Shown here piece after piece: positions 23,517 through 31,004 of a DNA stretch of 34,092 nucleotides. The stretch lies in contig PAIY01000048.1 in NCBI GenBank assembly GCA_002704825.1, positions 1 to 34,092 on the forward strand, written 5' to 3'. Source of the DNA: Phycisphaeraceae bacterium. GTDB taxonomy: Bacteria; Planctomycetota; Phycisphaerae; Phycisphaerales; Phycisphaeraceae. Numbering within the stretch: position 1 is the stretch's first letter; every line of letters starts with the position of its first letter. The notes under the pieces were generated by a model, which saw only the letters and a program-made list of their open reading frames with translations, had not been told where the DNA came from and did not search any database. The position numbers and the translations under genes were made by a program.

Positions 23517-25850
23517 ATGGGTGTGATCTACCTTTTCCGACGACTGGTTTTTGCACAGGTCCTTTTGGGGATCGTCGCATTCTGCATGGCAGAGCCCAAC
23601 CCGGGCATGCTGCTGATCGCAGGCGCTTTGGGCGCTTTGAGCTGGTACGTGGTGGAAGGTCCGACGGGTAAACCGTTACCCCAATGGATCATCCTCCCCG
23701 GTGCCGTCATGGCGGTCGCCTGGCTGCTTTTTGATCTGTGGTGGCAACACGGGCAGATCATCGGCGCGATGGGTCACTTCACCATGTGGCTGCAAATCCT
23801 GCTGCTTTACGCGAAAAAGACCAACCGAGAGTATGGCGAAATCCTGGTGCTCAGTCTGATGCAGATGATCGGTGCCAGTGTGTTGACGGTGTCGATGATC
23901 TTCGGCGTGCTGCTGGCTGCGTACTGCGTGCTGGCCTTGTTCACGCTGTTGCTATTCCATCTCAAGGCAACCAGTGACCTGGTCCTTGAAGCCAATCGCA
24001 TTGCCGCCCCGGCTCATGTGGATCTGCCCCGCCCCAAGGCCGTTGCCTGTCGCGGGCATAAATGGCAGTTCCGCAGCGTTGCCATGGGTATTGGTGCAGG
24101 TTGCTGCTTCGTGGCGTTTTTCGTGTTCCTGGTCATCCCGCGATCCGGTCAATCCCAGCTTAATCCCAATCTCGGGCAAGGCTATGGGCAATCCAATGGT
24201 GCAGGCTTCAACACCTCCATCACCCTCGATGGCAAGCCGATCAACTCCGGGCCGCTGACACCTGCTTTGTATGTCAAAGTCAAGAAAAACGGCAAGTCCG
24301 TGAGTAACAGTGATCCGGACTTCTCGTTCCTGTTACGGGGTGCGACCATGGACGAATATTCGAGCACCTCCCACAACTGGACACGCTCGAATCTCGGTGA
24401 GTATGACCGCGATGTCACTGTCCCCGCCCAACTGGCGACCGAAGGCAGCTACGGCGAAGTCTACCAACTGGAGATTACTCAGCGTGGTGGTTCGGACGCC
24501 TCGAACCTCTTCTCCTTTGAAGACAAGCCCACGGTCTTTTTCGACAGCCCGGATCTGGCCAAGCAGCAGATCAAGTTCAACATTCTGGATCACCAGTTCA
24601 ACACTGCCAAGTCCTTCCGTGGTGCCCTGCATTACACGATCCAGGCACCGGTTTCACCGGACGCCAAGTTCTACGAAACCTACCCGCAGATCGACACCTC
24701 ATCAGGCCAGGTCACACAGAGTGGACGTTACAACCGATCCCGCTTTAACGAAGAAAACTATGCACTGCAGTGGAAAGACCGTCGTCAGAAACTGGTCATT
24801 GCCAACTACACCCGTCAGATTCTCAAGAACAACGGTTTTGGCAACAAGGTCAACGGCCGCAACCTTTCTGACGAAGAGAAGCAGAAAGTCGTCAGCTTCC
24901 TTTCGACGTATCTGAAGGAAAACTTCGCCTACCAGCTTGATGCGGTGGACCTGTCCAAAGACCGCGAACCGATCACCGGCTTTTTGTTCACGTCCAAAGC
25001 CGGTCACTGCGAACTGTTTGCAGCCGGTTTGGCAGCGATGCTTCGATCCATCGACATCCGCGCCCGTGTGATCACCGGCTATCGTGTCAGCGAGTACAAC
25101 CGCTTTGGTGGCTACTATGTCGCCCGCCCGATTCATGCCCATGCCTGGACGGAAGTGGAACTGGCCCCCGATGTATGGAGCGTCTACGATGCCACGCCAC
25201 CGGATCGCGTGGTGGCAGAGCACTCCCAGAACCGTGGCGTGTTTGATCCGTTGCGTGAGTTTTATGAGTACATGGAATTCATGTGGGTCGACACGGTCGT
25301 TTCGTACGATGCCAAGCGTCAGAAGCAGATGGTCAGTGGTGCGACGCACACGCTCAAAGCCGTAACGCGCACCCCCAACAAACACATCACCAAGATCATC
25401 GAGTGGGTCAAGAACCTGCCTGACACGTTGAAGCTCAACAAACTCAGCTACTCGATCATGGGTGTGATCATCTTCCTGATCATTCTGGGTGTTGCCAGCT
25501 TGATTCACACCATTGTTGTCCAGAAACGCCGTCTGACCGCGTTGCAACTACAGCGTCTATCCCGTAAAGACCGCAAGGCTTTGGCCAAGCGTCTGAAGTG
25601 GTATCTGAACATGCTGGAGATGCTCGAACGCAACGGCTATATCCGCCCCATCTGGCAGAGTCCGTTGGACTTCTCACGTGAATTGGCCCGATCCAATCCC
25701 AATCGTTTTAACCCGGTGATTTCGCTGACTGAGATTTTCTACGAGATTCGATTCGGACACCGGGAAATGGACGATGACCGCCGCAATCGCGTCAAGGATC
25801 ACATGCGACTGCTTGAACATGCCCTGCTGCGTCGCGGTGCCAAGGTCTAA
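23517..25850 (+). CDS. Transglutaminase-like membrane protein (TgpA/DUF3488 type)
   Basis: A 777-residue inner-membrane protein. The N-terminal 230 residues hold several membrane helices (VFAQVLLGIVAFCMAEPNPG, then AVAWLLFDLW and others); a large periplasmic region follows, including a transglutaminase-core domain with a complete catalytic triad: Cys498 (GHCELFA), His542 (IHAHAWTEV) and Asp558 (VYDATPP). A further membrane helix (IMGVIIFLIILGVASLIHTI) near residue 650 and a C-terminal cytoplasmic tail (DUF4129-like) complete the standard layout of this family. It could cross-link or cleave proteins at the envelope, but the substrate is unknown. It directly follows the DUF58 gene with 3 bases between, indicating translation as a unit. 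Confidence 0.92.
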   Translation: MGVIYLFRRLVFAQVLLGIVAFCMAEPNPGMLLIAGALGALSWYVVEGPTGKPLPQWIILPGAVMAVAWLLFDLWWQHGQIIGAMGHFTMWLQILLLYAKKTNREYGEILVLSLMQMIGASVLTVSMIFGVLLAAYCVLALFTLLLFHLKATSDLVLEANRIAAPAHVDLPRPKAVACRGHKWQFRSVAMGIGAGCCFVAFFVFLVIPRSGQSQLNPNLGQGYGQSNGAGFNTSITLDGKPINSGPLTPALYVKVKKNGKSVSNSDPDFSFLLRGATMDEYSSTSHNWTRSNLGEYDRDVTVPAQLATEGSYGEVYQLEITQRGGSDASNLFSFEDKPTVFFDSPDLAKQQIKFNILDHQFNTAKSFRGALHYTIQAPVSPDAKFYETYPQIDTSSGQVTQSGRYNRSRFNEENYALQWKDRRQKLVIANYTRQILKNNGFGNKVNGRNLSDEEKQKVVSFLSTYLKENFAYQLDAVDLSKDREPITGFLFTSKAGHCELFAAGLAAMLRSIDIRARVITGYRVSEYNRFGGYYVARPIHAHAWTEVELAPDVWSVYDATPPDRVVAEHSQNRGVFDPLREFYEYMEFMWVDTVVSYDAKRQKQMVSGATHTLKAVTRTPNKHITKIIEWVKNLPDTLKLNKLSYSIMGVIIFLIILGVASLIHTIVVQKRRLTALQLQRLSRKDRKALAKRLKWYLNMLEMLERNGYIRPIWQSPLDFSRELARSNPNRFNPVISLTEIFYEIRFGHREMDDDRRNRVKDHMRLLEHALLRRGAKV

Positions 25851-25908
25851 ACGTAAACCAGCCACCGGTCGATTATGATCGTATTTCGCGGGACGAGAGA
25901 GCCAAATA

Positions 25909-27882
25909 GTGAAGCCACAACGTTCCAATCCATCCTCCGGGACGTACGAGCTGGCCACCACACCAGACGAACTCACACCGCGTGCGCCCAGGGAATCGGC
26001 CAGCAAGTCACCCAAATCATCGCCGCCAACTTCCAACAAATCGTCAAGCAAATCCAAAGGCAATGGGAACGGCAACGGTAAAAGTCCGCAGTCGACCAAC
26101 GCCCTAAGCGAACCGCGTAAAACCAATGCATGGCGAAATGTTCTGCTGTTTGTGTTGTTGCTGCTAACCTGCCTGCCGATCCTGCTGATCAATCTCGGGC
26201 AACCGGATGTGGTCAATCCCAGTGAAGCCTCGTACCTGCTGCGATCACTGCAGACCTGGCAACGCTATGACATACTCAGCGACCAACGCGGGTTTTCACT
26301 CGAATGCCTCATCCCCCATGAAAATGGTGAACCGGCTTTGAGTGAACCACCGGGTCTGACGTGGACGCATATGGTTTGGCTGATGTCGATGGACCCCCTG
26401 CACATTACGCCCGGTCAGTTGACGCTGCGAGCGCGATTCTGTTCGGTGTTCTTTGCGATGATCGCGATCATCTGCGTGTATTGGGCGGGCTATTCACTGG
26501 GGCGGCATCGGACCGCGATGTTGAGCATGCTGGTCTTTGCTGCCAACCCGGTGTTCATCTACTACGCCCGGACGGCAACGCCTGCCATGATCCAGGCGGG
26601 TTGGGGCATGCTTGCCATTGCCACGAGTCTCTGGGCCATCCGCCCCCTGCGTCCGATGCCGTCGACCGAACGACAGTTTATCGGCTGGATTATCTGCGGG
26701 ATTGCACTTGGTGCTGCGACGCTGACCGCTGGGCCGATCACGTTGGCAACGATTGTCGCACCGATCTTCCTGCTGATTCTGCTTTGCCCGGATCGTGTGA
26801 GTCATCTCATTGGCTTGCTTGCTTCATTGCTCATTGCCCTGCTGCTGGTGGTCCCGTGGTTGATGTATGCCCATGAGCACAACCAACAGGTCTGGGAACA
26901 CTGGTTAGCGAGCATCATCTCCGTTAAACAGCTTGAGCCGGGCTTTCTCTGGGAGCAATCCATTAAACGCGGCGGTTGGCTGGTGCTTGCCTTTGCACCA
27001 TGGCTGATGTGGATTTTAGCGGTGATTGCCCAGCCGTTCAGCCGGTCGACCAAGGGGATGCGTCGGATCAGCTTGTGGCTTGCCAGCAGTTGGTCACTGG
27101 GTGTGATCCTGCTTGTCTTGCCGATGCCCACGCCGACCAAACTCAGTGAGTTGGTGCTGCTATTGCCCCCGGTGTGTCTGGCGGTGGGTCAGTTGTTTAA
27201 CCACCTGGGGGATCTGTGCAAGGGTGACCATGCACCGCGGACATGGCGTTGGCTGCGTTGGCCCCAGGCATGTGTGTTTCTGGCCTTATCCCTGATTGTG
27301 CCCTGGTGTTTGGCGAATCAGCAAGCGATGGTTCAAGCCGGATTTTTGCCAGCGAGTCTGGCGATGGCGATCCCCGGCAAGATCATCGGGGCGCTGTTGC
27401 TGTGCTTGATTGGTTTATGGATTTTATCGCTACCGGGGGTGATCAATCACCGTCCTGCGCGGGCATTGGTTTGCTGGAGCTTGTGGTGTATCGCCGTTGC
27501 CACGGTGGTGATGGCACCGATCACACGCACCGAAGCCGCCAGCTATGCCGGTCGGGAGGATGTGATCAAGCTGTCCAATCACCTGAATAATGCCTCGCTA
27601 TTGTGGCTTGAGCGTGATGTCGAGCCGCAGTCGCCTGATCCACGTGTGCTGTTTTACCTGCAACGAAGCGTGCCCCAGATCAAGTATTCACAGCTTGGCG
27701 GAGCCTTGCAGACCTTGCAAAGCGAGCGCCCGGGCAAGTATGTCGTCCTCATCGGGCCGATGGATTTACGCATTGATCATCCTGACATTCACCCGCTTAA
27801 TGTCCTGCGAGATGCCCGCTTGAGGTTGTGGCGATACGATATTGCTGATACAACTTCGCCTTCGAATGCCACAAACCAGTAA
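25909..27882 (+). CDS. PMT/ArnT-type glycosyltransferase (GT39/GT83-like)
   Basis: A 657-residue multi-pass membrane enzyme that would transfer a sugar from a polyprenyl phosphate donor to an acceptor outside the cytoplasm. The first 75 residues are polar, basic and low-complexity (SSSKSKGNGNGNGK), an unusual cytoplasmic extension. Membrane helices begin at about residue 80 (LLFVLLLLTCLPILLINL). The first outer loop has NPSEASYLLRSLQTW, with an acidic residue typical of the PMT active site, and GEPALSEPPGLTW resembles the ArnT substrate loop. About a dozen helices follow. The GTG start at 25909 is preceded by GAGAGAG. It runs straight into the GT2 and LAB_N genes (16 bases, then a 4-base overlap), supporting one lipid-linked glycosylation pathway. 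Confidence 0.82.
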   Translation: MKPQRSNPSSGTYELATTPDELTPRAPRESASKSPKSSPPTSNKSSSKSKGNGNGNGKSPQSTNALSEPRKTNAWRNVLLFVLLLLTCLPILLINLGQPDVVNPSEASYLLRSLQTWQRYDILSDQRGFSLECLIPHENGEPALSEPPGLTWTHMVWLMSMDPLHITPGQLTLRARFCSVFFAMIAIICVYWAGYSLGRHRTAMLSMLVFAANPVFIYYARTATPAMIQAGWGMLAIATSLWAIRPLRPMPSTERQFIGWIICGIALGAATLTAGPITLATIVAPIFLLILLCPDRVSHLIGLLASLLIALLLVVPWLMYAHEHNQQVWEHWLASIISVKQLEPGFLWEQSIKRGGWLVLAFAPWLMWILAVIAQPFSRSTKGMRRISLWLASSWSLGVILLVLPMPTPTKLSELVLLLPPVCLAVGQLFNHLGDLCKGDHAPRTWRWLRWPQACVFLALSLIVPWCLANQQAMVQAGFLPASLAMAIPGKIIGALLLCLIGLWILSLPGVINHRPARALVCWSLWCIAVATVVMAPITRTEAASYAGREDVIKLSNHLNNASLLWLERDVEPQSPDPRVLFYLQRSVPQIKYSQLGGALQTLQSERPGKYVVLIGPMDLRIDHPDIHPLNVLRDARLRLWRYDIADTTSPSNATNQ

Positions 27883-27897
27883 GGAAACCACGCTCTC

Positions 27898-28647
27898 ATG
27901 CCCGAGCAACCGGAAATCAGTATCGTTATTCCTGCCCTCAACGAGGAGGAGAACATTGACCTGCTCGTCGAGGAGGTCAAGAAGGCCATTGCGGACAAAG
28001 ACATCAGCCTTGAGATGATCGTCGTTGACGATGGTTCGACGGATACCACGTTGGCCAAGCTTCAAGCTGCCGCCAAAGTTTACCCGTGGGTCAAGGCATT
28101 GCATCGCGACAAGGCTCAGGGGCAGAGTGCCGCCATGTACGCGGGTATCCAGTTTGCCTCCGGCAAGTACATTGCCATGCTCGACGCCGACCTCCAGAAC
28201 GACCCTGCCGACATTCCCAACATGTACGCTGAGATGTGCAAGGGGAACGTTGATCTGGTTCAGGGTGACCGCAGCCGCAACCGCAATGACAACATTGTCC
28301 GCCGTTGCACATCATGGGTGGGTCGCACAGCCCGCAGGTTGATTCTCAAGGACACGGTTCGTGATACGGGTTGCTCAAGCCGCTTGATCAAAGCCGAATT
28401 TGCCAAGCAATTGCCGTTGCTGTTCAAGGGTATGCATCGCTTCATCCCGGTTTACTCGCTGATGCTCGGCGCCAGGATCGTGGAGGTGCCTGTCAATCAC
28501 CGTCAGCGTCATGCCGGTGTTGCCAAGTATGGCGTGATGAACCGCGCGTTTGTCGGTTTGGTGGACTGCTTTGCGATGCGTTGGATGCTCAAGCGTTACC
28601 GCAATCCCGCAGCGTTCGACGCGACTGTTGCTGGGGATGGGCAATGA
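27898..28647 (+). CDS. GT2 family polyprenyl-phosphate glycosyltransferase
   Basis: A 249-residue cytosolic glycosyltransferase resembling ArnC and dolichol-phosphate mannosyltransferase, which load a sugar from a nucleotide donor onto undecaprenyl phosphate. The GT-A fold is visible: ISIVIPALNEEENIDLLVEE at the start, VDDGSTD near residue 45, AMLDADLQNDP with the donor-binding DxD near residue 95, and DTGCSSRLI plus RQRHAGVAKYG near the end. There is no membrane helix at the C-terminus, unlike ArnC. It starts 16 bases after the PMT gene and its stop TGA overlaps the ATG of the LAB_N gene, so the three genes are almost certainly cotranscribed. Confidence 0.92.
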   Translation: MPEQPEISIVIPALNEEENIDLLVEEVKKAIADKDISLEMIVVDDGSTDTTLAKLQAAAKVYPWVKALHRDKAQGQSAAMYAGIQFASGKYIAMLDADLQNDPADIPNMYAEMCKGNVDLVQGDRSRNRNDNIVRRCTSWVGRTARRLILKDTVRDTGCSSRLIKAEFAKQLPLLFKGMHRFIPVYSLMLGARIVEVPVNHRQRHAGVAKYGVMNRAFVGLVDCFAMRWMLKRYRNPAAFDATVAGDGQ

Positions 28648-29207
28648 TTCAGGTTGTTTTGCTAAGTCTCGTCCTCGCTGCTACCCCGGTCTCCGAAGGT
28701 ACGGAAATTCACATTCAGCCGGAGTTATCAACGGTCAAGAAAGTAATGATCATCACCAGTGATGCGGGTACCAATCAATATCAGGTGACCTATCGTGATG
28801 GTCGCATTGAACAGCTTTCCCCCGATGCATTCACGCAGTTGATAGTCGATGACAATGCGGATCGCAGTTGGATGAAGACCATCTTCAACATCACCACGCC
28901 GTTTGGCCTGGTCTGGGTTGGCATTGGTTTACTGGGTCAGGTGCTGTTCACCGGGCGAATGATCGTGCAGTGGATTGCCAGCGAGAAGTCCAAGCGATCC
29001 GTGGTGCCGACTGCGTTCTGGTGGATGAGTCTGATTGGTGCGTCGATGCTCATCACCTACTTCATCTGGCGCAAGGACGTCGTCGGTGTTCTGGGGCAGG
29101 CAACAGGTTGGTTTATCTATGTCCGCAACCTGTATCTGATCTACGGCCACAAAAAATCACAGCAGTTGGGTGAACCGCCGGAAGGTGCAGAGGCCGCTGC
29201 GGAGTGA
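28644..29207 (+). CDS. LAB_N domain membrane protein (lipid A synthase N-terminal-like)
   Basis: A 187-residue membrane protein matching the LAB_N (lipid-A-disaccharide synthase N-terminal) family, small proteins of PQ-loop/SMR-like build found beside polyprenyl-phosphate glycosyltransferases. An N-terminal hydrophobic segment (VVLLSLVLAATPV) is followed by a short exposed domain (residues ~20-72), then the family signature: GLLGQVLFTGRMIVQWIASE, SVVPTAFWWMSLIGASMLIT and LYLIYGHKKSQ. In comparable clusters such members are proposed to help flip or present lipid-linked sugars; that is inference here. The start ATG overlaps the previous stop (ATGA). A longer frame from 28371 overlaps the GT2 gene and is rejected. 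Confidence 0.85.
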   Translation: MIQVVLLSLVLAATPVSEGTEIHIQPELSTVKKVMIITSDAGTNQYQVTYRDGRIEQLSPDAFTQLIVDDNADRSWMKTIFNITTPFGLVWVGIGLLGQVLFTGRMIVQWIASEKSKRSVVPTAFWWMSLIGASMLITYFIWRKDVVGVLGQATGWFIYVRNLYLIYGHKKSQQLGEPPEGAEAAAE

Positions 29208-29230
29208 GGCAGATTGGTCTCTATGACTTG

Positions 29231-29391
29231 AACCACAGAGTTACCGAGACACGGAGTAAGACACTGTGAGGATATTATCCGTCATTCCCGCGCAGGCGGG
29301 AATCCAGTGGTATGCAGTTGACGCTTGCAGATATCACTGGACTCCCGCCCGCGCGGGAGTGACGAAAAACAATTTCCGTGTCTCTGTGGTT
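29231..29391. repeat. Family C repeat (ACCACAGAG) interrupted by a family B element
   Basis: Left arm AACCACAGAGTTACCGAGAC with CGGA (29231-29255) is complementary to the right arm TCCGTGTCTCTGTGGTT (29375-29391). Between the arms sits the complete 83-bp family B element. The arms are the same repeat type as 16587-16666. Confidence 0.75.
29281..29363 (-). repeat. 83-bp near-palindromic element, family B, copy 2 (inverted)
   Basis: Begins GTCATTCCCGCGCAGGCGGG and ends GCGCGGGAGTGAC, the same 83-base length as copy 1. Its centre reads GTTGACGCTTGCAG, the reverse complement of CTGCAAGCGTCAA(C) in copy 1, so the element is in the opposite orientation. It lies between the LAB_N gene and thiE. Confidence 0.85.
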
Positions 29392-29419
29392 AAGACATTC
29401 ATGTTTGAAAGTCCAAGTC

Positions 29420-30442
29420 ATGAAACCCGTCGCTCGAATCATTGATGCCAATTGCAACCGTGCGCGTGAAGCGATGCGTGTGATGGAGGAAGCTGCGCGG
29501 TTTCTGCTGGATGATGCTGTGTTATCCGAGTCAATCAAATCACTGCGACATGATTTTGCGATGGCAGTCAAGGCGATCCCCGTGCAATTGCCGTTGTATC
29601 GGGATACGCCCAATGATGTGGGGACGCAGATCACGTTACCGACGGAGACGGCGCGGGCATCAGTGAATGACGTGGTGGTTGCTGCGGGCAAGCGACTGTC
29701 CGAAGCGCTGCGGGCGATGGAGGAGTATGCCAAGACGCTGCCGAACTGTCAGGTGCCTGCGATGATTGAGCAACTGCGTTACCGTGGTTACACCATTGAG
29801 CAGCAACTCACCCAACGCCTGAGCATGTCTGTGCGCAAGCAATGGCAACTCTGCGTTCTGATCAGCGAAAGCCTCTGCCCCAACGGAGATTGGCAGTCGG
29901 TTGTCAAGGCCGTGATCGACGGCGGTGGTGACTGCATCCAGTTGCGTGAGAAGTCACTGGAAGGCGGCGAGCTGCTGGACCGCGCGCGTTGGCTCGTCGA
30001 GCAATGTCACCAATCGGGTGTGAGTGTGATCATCAACGATCGTCCTGATGTCGCAATGCTTGCCGGTGCCGATGGCGTACATCTTGGGCAAGGTGATTTA
30101 CCTTGCAATGAAGTTCGCAAGTTAGTGGGTCAGCAACTGCTCATTGGCGTGAGTACCAGTGAACTGTCACAAGCCAAACAAGCCCATATTGATGGTGCGG
30201 ATTACTGCGGGATTGGCCCGATGTTCCCCACCACGACCAAGCACAAGCCGGTGATCGTCGGGCCGGACTATCTGCGTGAATATCGACAGTGGGATAAGCT
30301 CCCGCATCTGGCCATTGGCGGGATCACCCCGGAGAACTTGCCGGAGTTGGTTGATGCCGGTGTTCAGGGGATCGCGGTGAGTAGCGTGGTCTGCGGTGCT
30401 GAGAATCCAAGTGCTGTGATCACAAAATTACTTAAAAGATGA
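29420..30442 (+). CDS. thiE: Thiamine-phosphate synthase with N-terminal ThiD2 domain
   Basis: Thiamine biosynthesis enzyme that joins the pyrimidine (HMP-PP) and thiazole (THZ-P) moieties to make thiamine phosphate. The 340-residue product has an N-terminal helical domain (residues 1-130, RIIDANCNRAREAMRVMEEA) of the ThiD2 type, which is predicted to phosphorylate HMP-phosphate, and a C-terminal ThiE TIM barrel (140-340). ThiE motifs are visible: DCIQLREKSLEGGE, VIINDRPDVAMLAGADGVHL, GQGDLPCNEVRK, GIGPMFPTTTKHKP and LAIGGITPEN. I set the start at MKPVARIID, ATG 29420; the longer frame from 29378 begins in the repeat. No thiamine riboswitch (THI element) is apparent upstream. Other thi genes are not in the window. 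Confidence 0.93.
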   Translation: MKPVARIIDANCNRAREAMRVMEEAARFLLDDAVLSESIKSLRHDFAMAVKAIPVQLPLYRDTPNDVGTQITLPTETARASVNDVVVAAGKRLSEALRAMEEYAKTLPNCQVPAMIEQLRYRGYTIEQQLTQRLSMSVRKQWQLCVLISESLCPNGDWQSVVKAVIDGGGDCIQLREKSLEGGELLDRARWLVEQCHQSGVSVIINDRPDVAMLAGADGVHLGQGDLPCNEVRKLVGQQLLIGVSTSELSQAKQAHIDGADYCGIGPMFPTTTKHKPVIVGPDYLREYRQWDKLPHLAIGGITPENLPELVDAGVQGIAVSSVVCGAENPSAVITKLLKR

Positions 30443-30734
30443 AATTTCTTTGCAACCAAGCCCCTTGGCCGAATGTTACCATTTAGTAATATACGGTTGC
30501 CATCCCACCCCGGTATCAGGTATATTACCCATACGGAAGCCAATGCTGGCAAGCCTGCCCCCCATGTCCGTCAGGACGATCAGGCTTAACCAACCCGCCA
30601 GACCATGGATTGACTGACAAGTAAAAACAGGTTGACTCGAAGGATTGAGTCAACGCCTTCACACGGACGACCGGGCCATGGCATTTTTGCTGCCCCAGGC
30701 TGTCATTGCGTGTGATGGATATACGGAGAAAGAC
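30443..30734. other. Intergenic region with a hairpin, no recognised element
   Basis: This 292-base gap before the zinc-ribbon gene contains a perfect 8-bp hairpin GTTGACTC (30631-30638) / GAGTCAAC (30647-30654), and an AT-rich stretch with repeated TATATTAC/AATATACGG sequence near 30485-30540 that could hold a promoter. I see no other feature. Confidence 0.4.
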
Positions 30735-30953
30735 ATGACCCGCACCTCATGCATGAATATCCCCAACCACTGCTGCCAATCGTGTGGCAGGGTTTTGCAG
30801 GAAGTCTGTTATTCGATGAACAAAACGCGCAGTCGCGTGCCACGCACGGACAAGATTTGCCCCCAATGCTTTGAAACGGTCCCCAAACCGCTCAAGAAGC
30901 TGTATCACCGTTACGAGTATGCGCAAGGCGCAGCCCCGAGTTTACCCGACTAA
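30735..30953 (+). CDS. Small zinc-ribbon-like protein, function unknown
   Basis: A 72-residue soluble protein with seven cysteines, at residues 6, 13, 14, 17, 25, 42 and 45. Two CxxC knuckles (CQSC at 14-17 and CPQC at 42-45) form a classic zinc-ribbon spacing. The segment after the second knuckle is basic and proline-rich (KPLKKLYHRY). ATG 30735 has GGAG seven bases upstream, deciding the start over longer frames. Its function is unknown; small zinc ribbons often bind nucleic acids or proteins. It stands alone, convergent with the RmlD-like gene. Confidence 0.65.
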   Translation: MTRTSCMNIPNHCCQSCGRVLQEVCYSMNKTRSRVPRTDKICPQCFETVPKPLKKLYHRYEYAQGAAPSLPD

Positions 30954-31004
30954 CCCACCAACACCCTTTCCGGGCAGAAGCATCACGATTTAAAAAAGAT
31001 TCCA

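Noticed and set aside
24702..25547. A 281-codon open frame on the minus strand in the transglutaminase gene
   Set aside because: It runs antisense through the catalytic domain and has no start site or family similarity.
28371..28643. Upstream extension of the LAB_N gene overlapping GT2
   Set aside because: It reads another frame of the GT2 gene; ATG 28644 overlapping the GT2 stop gives the complete LAB_N protein.
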